A stretch of 64,000 nt of DNA from assembly GCF_037482405.1 (NCBI RefSeq), contig NZ_JBBHZZ010000002.1, positions 496,001-560,000 on the forward strand. The letters run 5' to 3'. Of this stretch, positions 51,773 to 60,626 are shown in pieces. This DNA comes from Pseudokineococcus marinus. GTDB lineage: Bacteria > Actinomycetota > Actinomycetes > Actinomycetales > Quadrisphaeraceae. A model generated the notes under the pieces. That model was not told the DNA's origin, ran no database searches, and saw only the letters and a program-made list of their open reading frames with translations. Within the stretch, counting starts at the first letter, position 1. The number at the start of each line of letters is the position of its first letter. Position numbers and translations under genes: made by a program.

Positions 51773-51862
51773 NNNNNNNNNNNNNNNNNNNNNNNNNNNN
51801 NNNNNNNNNNNNNNNNNNNNNNNNNNNNNNNNNNNNNNNNNNNNNNNNNNNNNNNNNNNNNN
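51773..51862. other. Assembly gap (90 N) inside the acetylesterase-lyase gene
   Basis: Preceded by a G-rich run at 51750-51772. The reading frame differs on the two sides although one protein domain spans the gap, so its N count is wrong. Confidence 0.95.
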
Positions 51863-54778
51863 GTGCCGCGCGGCACGTACGCCGTGACGACCTACAACGG
51901 CGACTGGATCGGCACGAGCCGCTCCGAGGTCCAGCTCGAGGGCCGGGCCTACGGCTCCTCGAACGCCGGCCGCGGGTCGGTGTCGAAGAAGACCAGCCAG
52001 CCGGTCGACGTCGTCGACGGCCAGCTGAGCCTCGTCATGACGGGCTCCTCGTCCCGTCTCAACGGCGTCGAGGTGACGGCCCTCCTGCTGGCCCCGACCG
52101 CCCTGGCGGCCGGCGACGTCGCGGTGGAGGGCACCGGCGTGAGCGTCCCGCTGTCCTGGACGGCGGCGCCCGACGCCGCCGGGTACCGCGTCTACCGCCA
52201 GGCTCCCGGCGCGGCCGCGGCCGAGGCGCTCGGCGAGGTCGACGGCACCTCCTTCGTCGACACCACCGCCGACGTGGGCCTGGAGTACGCCTACCGCGTC
52301 GTCGCCCTCGACGCGGCGGGGACCGAGTCCGTGCCCAGCGAGGACGCGCTCGTGACGACGGTCGACGACGACGTGGCCACCGCGTCGGTGCCCACGGGCC
52401 TCGCCGCGACCGACCTCTCGGAGCGCGAGCTCACGCTCACGTGGGAGGGCTCGGCGGAGGCGCTGTACTACCTCGTCTACCGGGCGGAGGGCGCCGAGGG
52501 CGCTCCCGGCTCCGAGGACGAGCTCGTGCTCGTCGGCCGGACCGACGAGCCGCGGTACGCCGACGACGACGTGCTGACGACCGTCCCCTACCGCTACGCC
52601 GTCGCCGCCGTGAACGCCGGGGGCGCCTCGGCGCGCTCGGAGGTCCTCGTCACCGAGGCGCCCACCCTGCTCGAGCGCCAGGCCGAGCGCCTCGACCGCT
52701 CCCCCGTGGCGGTCGCCGTCGACGGCGGCGTCCACGTCGGCTGGCGGATGCTCGGCCAGGACCCGGACGAGGTCGCCTTCCACGTCTACCGCGACGGGGA
52801 GCGCGTGACGGCCGGGGCGCTCACGAGCAGCACCTCCCTCGTCGACCCCGCCGGCGGCGCGGGCTCCACCTACCGGGTGAGCACCGTCCTCGACGGCGAG
52901 GAGCGCTGGGCGACGGAGGAGTTCGAGGTCTGGGACGACCAGACGCTCGACATCCCGCTCGACAAGCCCGCCGACGGGGTCGACGAGGCCGGCCAGCCCT
53001 ACACCTACCGGGCCAACGACGCCTCGGTCGGCGACCTCGACGGCGACGGCGAGCACGAGGTGGTCCTCAAGTGGGACCCGTCGAACTCGAAGGACAACTC
53101 CCAGTCCGGCTACACCGGTCCCGTCTACGTGGACGCCTACGAGATGGACGGCACGCGCCTGTGGCGCGTCGACCTCGGCCGGAACGTCCGGGCCGGGGCG
53201 CACTACACGCAGTTCCAGGTCTTCGACTACGACGGCGACGGGCGCGCCGAGGTGGCGATGAGGACGGCCGACGCCACGGTCGACGGGCAGGGCGCCGTCA
53301 TCGGCGACCCGACCGCCAACTTCCGGAACTCGGGGGGCTACGTCCTCTCCGGCCCGGAGCTCCTCACCGTCTTCGACGGCGAGACCGGCGCCGCGGTCGA
53401 CACCGTCGACTACGAGCCCCCGCGCGGCGACGTCGGCGACTGGGGCGACGGGTACGGCAACCGGGTGGACCGCTTCCTCGCCGCGACGGCCTACCTCGAC
53501 GGCGAGCGCCCGAGCATGGTCTTCAGCCGCGGCTACTACACGCGCTCGGTCGTCGCGGCCTACGACTTCGACGGCACCGACCTCTCCCTGCGGTGGGTCT
53601 TCGACAGCGACGAGGCCGGCTCCCAGTACCGCGGCCAGGGCAACCACCAGATGTCCGTGGCCGACGTCGACGGTGACCAGAAGGACGAGCTGGTCTTCGG
53701 CTCGATGACGATCGACGACGACGGCGAACCCCTCTACAACACCCGCCTCGGGCACGGCGACGCGCTGCACGTGGGCGACTTCGCGCCCGACCGGCCGGGC
53801 CTCGAGGTCTTCGCGGCGCACGAGGACGTCCCCGCCTCGGGCGGGCGCGGCGCCACCTTCCGCGACGCGGCCACCGGCGAGGTGCTCTGGGGCGTCCCGG
53901 CGACGCGGGACACCGGCCGCGCGGCGATGGCCGACGTCGACCCCCGCACCACGGGGGCCGAGGGCTGGGCCGTCGGCGGCGACGCCGCGTGGGACTCCCC
54001 CGTCGGCCAGATGAGGTCGGCGGACGGCGAGCTGCTGTCCGAGCAGATCCCGGCGGCGAACTTCGTCACCTGGTGGGACGGCGACCTCCTGCGGGAGGTC
54101 ACGGACCACGACTACGACGCCGAGCGCGGCGCCGGCGTCCCCACCATCAGCCGGTGGGACTGGGAGGCGCAGGAGGAGGTCGAGGTCTACCGCGCCGAGG
54201 GGACGCTGACGAACAACGGCACGAAGGGCACGCCCGCGCTGCAGGCCGACCTCTTCGGCGACTGGCGCGAGGAGGTCGTCACCCGGCTCGAGGACTCCTC
54301 CGCCCTGCGGGTCCACACCACGACGGACCCGACCGAGCACCGGCTGCGCACGCTGCAGTCGGACTCCCAGTACCGCCTGGCGGTGGCCTGGCAGAACACC
54401 GGCTACAACCAGCCGCCGCACCCCTCGTACTTCCTCGGGGCGGGCATGGAGGCGCCGCCGGCCCCCCGCCTGGCCCTGACGGGCGAGGACCCGGGGCCGG
54501 GCGAGCTCGTCGAGGCCGGGCCGCAGCTGCTCGTCACGGGCGACCTCAGCGCCGGCGGGCGCGCCGACGTCGCCGTCAGCGGCTTCGCCCCGCGCGAGGC
54601 CGTGGACGTCGTCGTCGACGGCCGGCGGTTCGCGCGGGTGCGCACCGGCGAGGACGGTGCCGGGAGCGCAGCCGGGAAGGTGCACCCCCGGACCGGCACG
54701 GGCGAGCAGGAGGTCGTGGCCACCGGTCGCGTCTCGGGGCTCACCGCCACGACGACGGTCGTCGTCACCGTCGGCTGA
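51863..54778 (+). CDS. PL11 rhamnogalacturonan lyase part of the fused acetylesterase-lyase protein (C-terminal segment)
   Basis: 971 codons. It begins inside the third beta domain (TYAVTTYNGDWIGTSRSEVQ), followed by two fibronectin III-like domains (about 75-170 and 175-270), then a PL11 lyase (about 270-870) with YRANDASVGDLDGDGEHEVV, PSNSKDNSQSGYTGPVYVDA, YDGDGRAEVAMRT and TGYNQPPHPSYFLG, and a ~100-residue C-terminal beta domain. The lyase is related to that at 42199-44865 but lacks its FIMAH-like tail. No start codon with a ribosome-binding site precedes it, which supports fusion with the acetylesterase. Ends at TGA 54776-54778. Confidence 0.88.
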   Translation: MPRGTYAVTTYNGDWIGTSRSEVQLEGRAYGSSNAGRGSVSKKTSQPVDVVDGQLSLVMTGSSSRLNGVEVTALLLAPTALAAGDVAVEGTGVSVPLSWTAAPDAAGYRVYRQAPGAAAAEALGEVDGTSFVDTTADVGLEYAYRVVALDAAGTESVPSEDALVTTVDDDVATASVPTGLAATDLSERELTLTWEGSAEALYYLVYRAEGAEGAPGSEDELVLVGRTDEPRYADDDVLTTVPYRYAVAAVNAGGASARSEVLVTEAPTLLERQAERLDRSPVAVAVDGGVHVGWRMLGQDPDEVAFHVYRDGERVTAGALTSSTSLVDPAGGAGSTYRVSTVLDGEERWATEEFEVWDDQTLDIPLDKPADGVDEAGQPYTYRANDASVGDLDGDGEHEVVLKWDPSNSKDNSQSGYTGPVYVDAYEMDGTRLWRVDLGRNVRAGAHYTQFQVFDYDGDGRAEVAMRTADATVDGQGAVIGDPTANFRNSGGYVLSGPELLTVFDGETGAAVDTVDYEPPRGDVGDWGDGYGNRVDRFLAATAYLDGERPSMVFSRGYYTRSVVAAYDFDGTDLSLRWVFDSDEAGSQYRGQGNHQMSVADVDGDQKDELVFGSMTIDDDGEPLYNTRLGHGDALHVGDFAPDRPGLEVFAAHEDVPASGGRGATFRDAATGEVLWGVPATRDTGRAAMADVDPRTTGAEGWAVGGDAAWDSPVGQMRSADGELLSEQIPAANFVTWWDGDLLREVTDHDYDAERGAGVPTISRWDWEAQEEVEVYRAEGTLTNNGTKGTPALQADLFGDWREEVVTRLEDSSALRVHTTTDPTEHRLRTLQSDSQYRLAVAWQNTGYNQPPHPSYFLGAGMEAPPAPRLALTGEDPGPGELVEAGPQLLVTGDLSAGGRADVAVSGFAPREAVDVVVDGRRFARVRTGEDGAGSAAGKVHPRTGTGEQEVVATGRVSGLTATTTVVVTVG

Positions 54779-54835
54779 CGACGGGCTCGCGCCGAGCGGT
54801 CCGGTCCCCCGCCGCGGGGGCCGGGGCGCTCGGCG

Positions 54836-54871
<36 letters not shown>

Positions 54872-54983
54872 NNNNNNNNNNNNNNNNNNNNNNNNNNNNN
54901 NNNNNNNNNNNNNNNNNNNNNNNNNNNNNNNNNNNNNNNNNNNNNNNNNNNNNNNNNNNNNNNNNNNNNNNNNNNNNNNNNNN
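54872..54983. other. Assembly gap (112 N) preceded by 35 G
   Basis: Lies between the lyase stop and the rhaM promoter. The 35-base G run at 54837-54871 is unlikely to be genomic. A terminator hairpin of the lyase gene may be hidden here: 54807-54836 is already rich in inverted CCGCG/CGCGG sequence. Confidence 0.95.
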
Positions 54984-55004
54984 CCGCGGTCGGGCGTCAC
55001 GGCG

Positions 55005-55034
55005 TTGACCGCCGCGACGCCCGACCCCTAGGGT
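55005..55034 (+). promoter_or_regulatory. Promoter of the rhaM-rhaI-rhaEW-rhaB operon
   Basis: TTGACC (55005-55010), 18 bases, TAGGGT (55029-55034), 31 bases ahead of the rhaM start. The layout copies the rhaS promoter. Confidence 0.65.
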
Positions 55035-55035
55035 C

Positions 55036-55047
55036 TGGAACGTTTCA
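55036..55047. promoter_or_regulatory. LacI-type operator (class A) at the rhaM promoter
   Basis: TGGAACGTTTCA, the most symmetrical copy of the class A site, begins 2 bases after the -10 element and would cover the transcription start. It differs from the rhaS site by one base. It links the catabolic operon to the same regulator. Confidence 0.65.
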
Positions 55048-55064
55048 CGAGCCGAGGAGCGACG

Positions 55065-55541
55065 GTGCCCCACTACTGCTTCACCCTCCAGGTGCGCCCC
55101 GACCGCCTCGAGGAGTACACCCGCCGGCACGCCGCGGTCTGGCCGGAGATGCTCGAGGCCCTCGCGGCGTCGGGATGGCGGGACTACCGGCTCTTCCTGC
55201 GCGAGGACGGGCTCCTCGTCGGCACCGTCGAGGCCGACGACCTCGACGCCGCCCAGGCGGCCATGGACGCCACCGAGGTCAACGCCCGCTGGCAGGCCGA
55301 CATGGCGCCCTTCTTCGCGGACCTGCCGGGCGGCCGCCCGGACACCGGCTCCGTGCGCCTGACGTGCGTCTTCGACCTCGACGCGCAGCGCGCCGGTCCC
55401 GGACCCACGAGCGACGCCCCCACCAGCGACCCCTGCGCGACCGACGCCCCCACCACCGACACCGGCACGACCGACGCCAGCACGACCGACGCCAGCACGA
55501 CGGGCACGAGCCCGACCGACCCGACCGGAGGCCCCCGATGA
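55065..55541 (+). CDS. rhaM: L-rhamnose mutarotase with repetitive C-terminal tail
   Basis: 158 residues. The first ~104 form the RhaM/DUF718 dimeric alpha-beta barrel that interconverts alpha- and beta-L-rhamnose: YCFTLQVRPDRLEEYTRRHA, VWPEMLEALAASGWRDYRLF and VNARWQADMAPFFADL with the conserved Trp and Met. The last ~50 residues are Thr/Asp/Ser/Pro repeats, absent from usual RhaM proteins. GTG 55065 has GAGGAG upstream. Its stop overlaps the rhaI start (ATGA). Confidence 0.92.
   Translation: MPHYCFTLQVRPDRLEEYTRRHAAVWPEMLEALAASGWRDYRLFLREDGLLVGTVEADDLDAAQAAMDATEVNARWQADMAPFFADLPGGRPDTGSVRLTCVFDLDAQRAGPGPTSDAPTSDPCATDAPTTDTGTTDASTTDASTTGTSPTDPTGGPR
55466..55502. repeat. 15-bp repeat in the rhaM tail
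   Basis: Two full 15-bp units (55466-55480, 55481-55495) and a partial third, encoding TTDAS steps, embedded in a wider degenerate Thr/Asp repeat from about 55410 to 55530. The unit length preserves the frame. Confidence 0.7.
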
Positions 55542-56728
55542 CCACCCCCGAGCAGCGGCGGCAGGACGCCGTCGACGCCCTCGCGCAGCAGACGATCGAG
55601 CTGCCGAGCTGGGCCTTCGGCAACGCGGGCACCCGCTTCAAGGTCTTCCCGACCGCGGGCGTCCCCCGCGACCCCTTCGAGAAGATCAGCGACGCCGCCC
55701 AGGTGCACCGGCACACCGGCGCGGCCCCGCGCGTCTCCCTGCACATCCCGTGGGACCTCGTGGACGACGCCGACGGCGGGATGGAGAAGCTGGTCGCGCA
55801 CGCCGCCGACGAGGGCGTGGCGATCGGGACGATCAACTCCAACGTCTTCCAGGACGACGACTACAAGCTCGGGTCGCTGACCAACGCCGACCCGGCCGTC
55901 CGGCGCAAGGCCGTGCAGCACCACCTGCGGTGCCTCGACGTCATGCGGGCGACGGGCTCGAAGGACCTGAAGATCTGGCTGCCCGACGGCACGAACTACC
56001 CGGGTCAGGACGACATCCGCGACCGGCAGGACCGCCTCGCCGAGTCGCTGGCCGAGATCTACGCCGGGCTGGACCCGGACATGCGCATCGTCCTCGAGTA
56101 CAAGTTCTTCGAGCCGTACTTCTACACGATGGACATCCCCGACTGGGGCACCTCGCTGCTGCACTGCCTGGCGCTGGGCGAGCAGGCGATGGTCGTCCTC
56201 GACACCGGCCACCACGCGCCGGGCACCAACATCGAGTTCATCGTCGCGCAGCTGCTGCGCGCGGGCCGGCTCGGCGCCTTCGACTTCAACTCGCGCTTCT
56301 ACGGCGACGACGACCTCATGGCCGGCGCGGCCGACCCCTTCCAGCTGTTCCGGATCATGAACGAGATCGTGCGGGGCGACGCCCTGCGCCCCGACTCGGG
56401 CGTCAACTTCATGCTCGACCAGTGCCACAACGTCGAGGAGAAGGTCCCGGGCCAGATCCGCTCGGTGATGAACGTCCAGGAGGCGACGGCGAAGGCGCTT
56501 CTCGTCGACCGCGAGGCGCTCGGGGAGGCGCAGCGGTCCGGTGACGTGCTCGCGGCCAACGGCCTGCTCATGGACGCCTACAGCACCGACGTGCGCCCCC
56601 TGCTCGCGGAGGTCCGCGAGAGCCGCGGCCTGCCGGCCGACCCGTACCGCGCGTTCATGGCGTCGGGCTACCTCGACCGGGTCCGTTCCGAGCGCGTCGG
56701 CGGCACGCAGGCCGGGTGGGGCGCCTGA
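55538..56728 (+). CDS. rhaI: L-rhamnose isomerase (RhaI type)
   Basis: 396 residues. Xylose-isomerase-like TIM barrel of the P. stutzeri RhaI type, distinct from E. coli RhaA. It converts L-rhamnose to L-rhamnulose. Visible blocks: ELPSWAFGNAGTRFKVFP, SLHIPWDLVDDADGGMEKLV, LKIWLPDGTNYPGQDDI, a metal-site Glu in IVLEYKFFEPYFYT, LDTGHHAPGTNIEFIVA and AFDFNSRFYGDDDLMAG. ATG 55538 overlaps the rhaM stop; its stop shares one base with an ATG at 56728. Confidence 0.95.
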   Translation: MTTPEQRRQDAVDALAQQTIELPSWAFGNAGTRFKVFPTAGVPRDPFEKISDAAQVHRHTGAAPRVSLHIPWDLVDDADGGMEKLVAHAADEGVAIGTINSNVFQDDDYKLGSLTNADPAVRRKAVQHHLRCLDVMRATGSKDLKIWLPDGTNYPGQDDIRDRQDRLAESLAEIYAGLDPDMRIVLEYKFFEPYFYTMDIPDWGTSLLHCLALGEQAMVVLDTGHHAPGTNIEFIVAQLLRAGRLGAFDFNSRFYGDDDLMAGAADPFQLFRIMNEIVRGDALRPDSGVNFMLDQCHNVEEKVPGQIRSVMNVQEATAKALLVDREALGEAQRSGDVLAANGLLMDAYSTDVRPLLAEVRESRGLPADPYRAFMASGYLDRVRSERVGGTQAGWGA

Positions 56729-56790
56729 TGGCCGGCTCCTCCACCCCCTCGCCCGGCCCCGCCCCGACGCCCACCTCGCAGGAGACCCGC

Positions 56791-57723
56791 GTGAGCACCC
56801 CCGTCGACGACCTCATCGCCCGGTCCAACGCCCTCGGCGCCGACCCGACGACCACGAACTACGCCGGGGGCAACACCTCGGCCAAGGGCGTCGACGTCGA
56901 CCCCGCCACCGGCGGCGAGGTCGAGCTGCTGTGGGTCAAGGGCTCCGGCGGCGACCTCGGCACCCTGACGCCCGAGGGCCTCGCCGTCCTGCGCCTGGAC
57001 CGCCTGCGCGCGCTGACGGACGTCTACCCGGGCGTCGAGCGCGAGGACGAGATGGTCGCCGCCTTCGACTACTGCCTGCACGGGCGCGGCGGCGCGGCGC
57101 CGTCCATCGACACGGCCATGCACGGCCTCGTCGAGGCCGCGCACGTCGACCACCTGCACCCCGACTCCGGCATCGCCCTGGCCACCGCCGCCGACGGCGA
57201 GGCGCTCGTCCGCGAGGTCTTCGGCGACCGCGTGGCGTGGGTGCCGTGGCGCCGCCCCGGCTTCCAGCTCGGGCTCGACATCGCCGAGGTGGCGCGGGCG
57301 AACCCCCGTGCGATCGGCTGCGTGCTCGGCGGTCACGGCATCACGGCCTGGGGGGCGACGAGCGGGGAGTGCCAGGAGCGCTCGCTGGAGATCGTCCGCA
57401 CGGCCGAGCGCTTCCTCGCCGAGCGCGAGGCGGCGTCCGGCGCCCACCCCTTCGGCGAGGAGCTCGACGGCTACGGCGCCCTCCCGGAGGCCGAGCGCCG
57501 CGAGCGCGCCGCCGCCCTGGCGCCCGTGCTGCGCGGGCTCGCGTCCACCGACGCCCCGCAGGTCGGCCACTACGACGACTCCCCCGCCGTCCTGGAGTTC
57601 CTCGCGCGCTCCGAGCACTCCCGGCTGGCCGCGCTCGGCACCTCCTGCCCCGACCACTTCCTGCGGACGAAGGTCCGCCCGATGGTCGTCGACCTGCCCG
57701 CCACCGCCCCGGGGGGGGGGGGT
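56791..57723 (+). CDS. Bifunctional rhamnulose-1-phosphate aldolase/lactaldehyde dehydrogenase (RhaEW-like), N-terminal segment
   Basis: 311 codons before the gap. Class II (AraD-like) aldolase domain: NTNYAGGNTSAKG-type start (here TTNYAGGNTSAKGVDVD), LLWVKGSGGDLGTLTPEGLA, and zinc His residues in AHVDHLHPDSGIALAT and the later LGGHGITAWG. It splits L-rhamnulose-1-phosphate into DHAP and L-lactaldehyde. GTG 56791 has AGGAG 7 bases upstream and the usual family start; ATG 56728, overlapping the rhaI stop, would add 21 low-complexity residues. One gene with 57840-58969, in a different frame across the N run. Confidence 0.9.
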
Positions 57724-57839
57724 NNNNNNNNNNNNNNNNNNNNNNNNNNNNNNNNNNNNNNNNNNNNNNNNNNNNNNNNNNNNNNNNNNNNNNNNNNNNN
57801 NNNNNNNNNNNNNNNNNNNNNNNNNNNNNNNNNNNNNNN
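57724..57839. other. Assembly gap (116 N) inside the rhaEW gene
   Basis: Preceded by 12 G and a T (57711-57723). The two sides are in different frames of what must be one gene, so the gap length is an estimate. Confidence 0.95.
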
Positions 57840-58969
57840 TCGAGGACGTCCTCGAGCGCCTGCCCGCCCTGCACGAGGCCTACCGCGCCGACTACACGGC
57901 CTACTACGAGCGGCACGCCGACGACGCGAGCCCCGCCATGCGCGGCGCCGACCCGGCCGTCGTCCTCGTGCCCGGCGTCGGGATGTTCACCTACGGCGCC
58001 GACAAGCAGACCGCTCGCGTGGCCGGCGAGTTCTACCGCAACGCCATCGGCGTCATGCGCGGCGCCGAGGCCGTGAGCACCTACGCGCCCATCGACGAGG
58101 CGGAGAAGTTCCGCATCGAGTACTGGGCGCTCGAGGAGGCCAAGCTCGCCCGCCGCCCGCGGCCGAAGCCGCTCGCCACCCGGATCGCCCTGGTGACGGG
58201 CGCGGCCTCCGGCATCGGCAAGGCCGTCGCCACGCGCCTCGCGGCCGAGGGCGCCTGCGTCGTCGTCGCCGACCTGGACCTGGCGAAGGCCCAGGAGGCC
58301 GCCGCCGGCATCGCGGGGGCGAAGGGGGCGGACGTGGCCGTCGGCGTCGCGGCGGACGTCTCGGACCCGGACGCCGTGGCCGCCGCCGTGCGCGACGCCG
58401 TCCTCGCCTTCGGCGGGCTCGACCTCGTCGTCAACAACGCCGGCCTGTCGATCTCCAAGCCGCTGCTCGAGACGACCGAGAAGGACTGGGACCTCCAGCA
58501 CGACGTCATGGCCAAGGGCAGCTTCCTCGTGTCGCAGGCGGCGGCGCGGGTGCTCGTCCCCCAGGGCATGGGCGGCGACGTCGTCTACATCTCCAGCAAG
58601 AACAGCGTCTTCGCCGGGCCGAACAACATCGCCTACTCGGCGGTGAAGGCCGACCAGGCCCACCAGGTGCGCCTGCTCGCCGCCGAGCTCGGCGAGCACG
58701 GGGTCAAGGTCAACGGCGTGAACCCCGACGGCGTCGTGCGCGGCTCGGGCATCTTCGCCGGCGGCTGGGGCGCGCAGCGCGCGAAGACCTACGGCATCCC
58801 GGAGGAGGACCTCGGCGCCTTCTACGCGCAGCGCACGCTGCTCAAGCGCGAGGTGCTGCCCGAGCACGTGGCGGACGCCGTCTTCGTCCTCACCGGCGGC
58901 GAGCTGTCGCGGACCACCGGCCTGCACGTGCCCGTCGACTCGGGCGTCGCCGCGGCCTTCCTGCGATGA
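57840..58969 (+). CDS. Bifunctional rhamnulose-1-phosphate aldolase/lactaldehyde dehydrogenase (RhaEW-like), C-terminal segment
   Basis: 376 codons after the gap. The aldolase domain ends with VVLVPGVGMFTYGADKQTAR and FRIEYWALEEAKLARRP. A short-chain dehydrogenase domain follows: IALVTGAASGIGKAVATRLA (NAD motif), LVVNNAGLSISKPLLET, and a catalytic site around VYISSKNSVFAGPNNIAYSA with Tyr-x-x-x-Lys as YSAVK. Comparative studies assign this fused type to oxidation of L-lactaldehyde to L-lactate, which fits lutABC in the same locus. TGA at 58967-58969; rhaB starts 40 bases later. Confidence 0.92.
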
Positions 58970-59009
58970 CGGCCCCCGCGACGCGCCGGGTCCGCGCGGG
59001 AGGCCTCCG

Positions 59010-60509
59010 GTGAGCCGGCACGCCGCCGTCGACCTCGGGGCCTCCAGCGGTCGCGTGATGCTCGGGAGCGTCGGGCCGGACCTGCTGGACCTCGAGGAGG
59101 TCGCGCGCTTCCGCAACGGGGCCGTCGAGGTCGCCGCCGGTGCGGACGGCCGCGAGCCGCGCCTGCACTGGGACGTCCTCGGCCTGTGGCAGGACGCGCT
59201 GGCGGGCCTGGCGCGAGCCGGCCGGGCCGCCGGCACCGACGGCGTGCGCAGCGTCGGCGTCGACACGTGGGCCGTCGACTACGCGCTGCTCGACGCGGAC
59301 GGCGGCCTGATCGCCAACCCCCGCTCCTACCGCGACGCCCGCACCGACGGCGTCGCCGAGCAGGTGCACCGGCGGCTGCCGGCCGAGGAGCTGTACGCGC
59401 GCAACGGGCTGCAGCACCTGCCCTTCACGACGATCTACCAGCTCGTCGTCGAGGCCGCGGGGCCCCTGCTCGAGCGCGCCGACCAGCTGCTCCTCCTGCC
59501 CGACCTGCTGGGCTTCTGGCTGTCCGGGCGCCGCGTCGCGGAGTCGACCAACGCGTCGACGACGGGCCTCGCGGACGTGCGCACCGGGCGCTGGGCGCCC
59601 GACCTCGTGCGCCTGACGGGCGTCCCCCCCGCCCTGCTGCCGGAGGTGGTGGACGCGGGGACGGCGCTCGGCCCGCTGCTCCCCTCCGTCGCGGAGCCCG
59701 CGCGGCTCGGCGCCACCGAGCTCGTCGCGGTCGGCAGCCACGACACGGCCTCCGCCGTCGTGGCCGTGCCGGCCGAGCACGAGCGGTTCGCCTACGTCGC
59801 CTGCGGCACCTGGGCCCTCGTCGGCGTCGAGCTCGAGGAGCCGGTGCTCTCGCCCGAGAGCCTGGCCGCGGGCTTCACGAACGAGCGCGGGGTCGACGGG
59901 CGGGTCCGCTACCTCCACAACGTCATGGGCCTGTGGGTCCTGCAGGGCTGCCTCGAGGAGTGGCGCCTCGAGGGGGACGTCCGTGGCACCGGCGGGGGCA
60001 CGGGCGGGGGCACCGGCGGGGGCACGGGCGGGGAGGTCGACCTGGGCCGCCTCCTCGCCGCCGCCGGCGAGCTGCCCGCCGGGGGCCCCGTGGTCGACGT
60101 CGACGACGCGGCGTTCCTGCCGCCGGGCCCGATGGTCGGGCGGGTGCAGCGGGCGTGCGAGGCCGCCGGGCAGCCGGTGCCCGTCGAGCGGGCCGCGGTC
60201 GTCCGGTGCGTCCTCGACAGCCTCGCGCAGGCCTTCGCGCGGGTGGTGGAGGACGCCGTCCGCCTCTCCGGCCGCGACGTCGACGTCGTCCACGTCGTCG
60301 GGGGCGGGGCCCGCAACGCGCTGCTGTGCCGCCTCACCGCGGACGCGTGCGGCCGCCCCGTCCTCGCCGGGCCCGTCGAGGCGACCGCGCTCGGCAACGT
60401 CCTCGTGCAGGCGCGGGCGACCGGCGCCGTCGCGGGAGCGCTCGAGGACCTGCGCGCGCTCGTGCGCCGCACGCACCGGCTCGAGCGCTACGAGCCGCGC
60501 CCCCGCTGA
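59010..60509 (+). CDS. rhaB: Rhamnulokinase
   Basis: 499 residues. FGGY-family sugar kinase that phosphorylates L-rhamnulose at C1. N-terminal phosphate loop AVDLGASSGRVMLG, RhaB-like substrate region TWAVDYALLDADGG and FRNGAVE, NGLQHLPFTTIYQL, GSHDTASAVVAVPA and the C-terminal VVHVVGGGARNALLCRLTAD. A GTGG x4 insert encoded by a 12-bp repeat lies near residue 325-341. GTG 59010 has GGGAGG upstream. Last gene of the rha catabolic operon. Confidence 0.94.
   Translation: MSRHAAVDLGASSGRVMLGSVGPDLLDLEEVARFRNGAVEVAAGADGREPRLHWDVLGLWQDALAGLARAGRAAGTDGVRSVGVDTWAVDYALLDADGGLIANPRSYRDARTDGVAEQVHRRLPAEELYARNGLQHLPFTTIYQLVVEAAGPLLERADQLLLLPDLLGFWLSGRRVAESTNASTTGLADVRTGRWAPDLVRLTGVPPALLPEVVDAGTALGPLLPSVAEPARLGATELVAVGSHDTASAVVAVPAEHERFAYVACGTWALVGVELEEPVLSPESLAAGFTNERGVDGRVRYLHNVMGLWVLQGCLEEWRLEGDVRGTGGGTGGGTGGGTGGEVDLGRLLAAAGELPAGGPVVDVDDAAFLPPGPMVGRVQRACEAAGQPVPVERAAVVRCVLDSLAQAFARVVEDAVRLSGRDVDVVHVVGGGARNALLCRLTADACGRPVLAGPVEATALGNVLVQARATGAVAGALEDLRALVRRTHRLERYEPRPR
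59985..60032. repeat. 12-bp tandem repeat inside rhaB
   Basis: Four units of GGCACCGGCGGG/GGCACGGGCGGG, alternating at one base, encode GTGG repeats. It keeps the frame and probably forms a flexible surface loop. Confidence 0.85.
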
Positions 60510-60626
60510 CCGGCACCGGCCGACCGGTCGGGCGCGACGCCCGCGCCCGCTCCGGACCGGTGGGCGACAGACTGGGGGGACGAGGCGCGGCGACGTCGCC
60601 GGGCCGCCGACGCGAGGAGAAGCACC

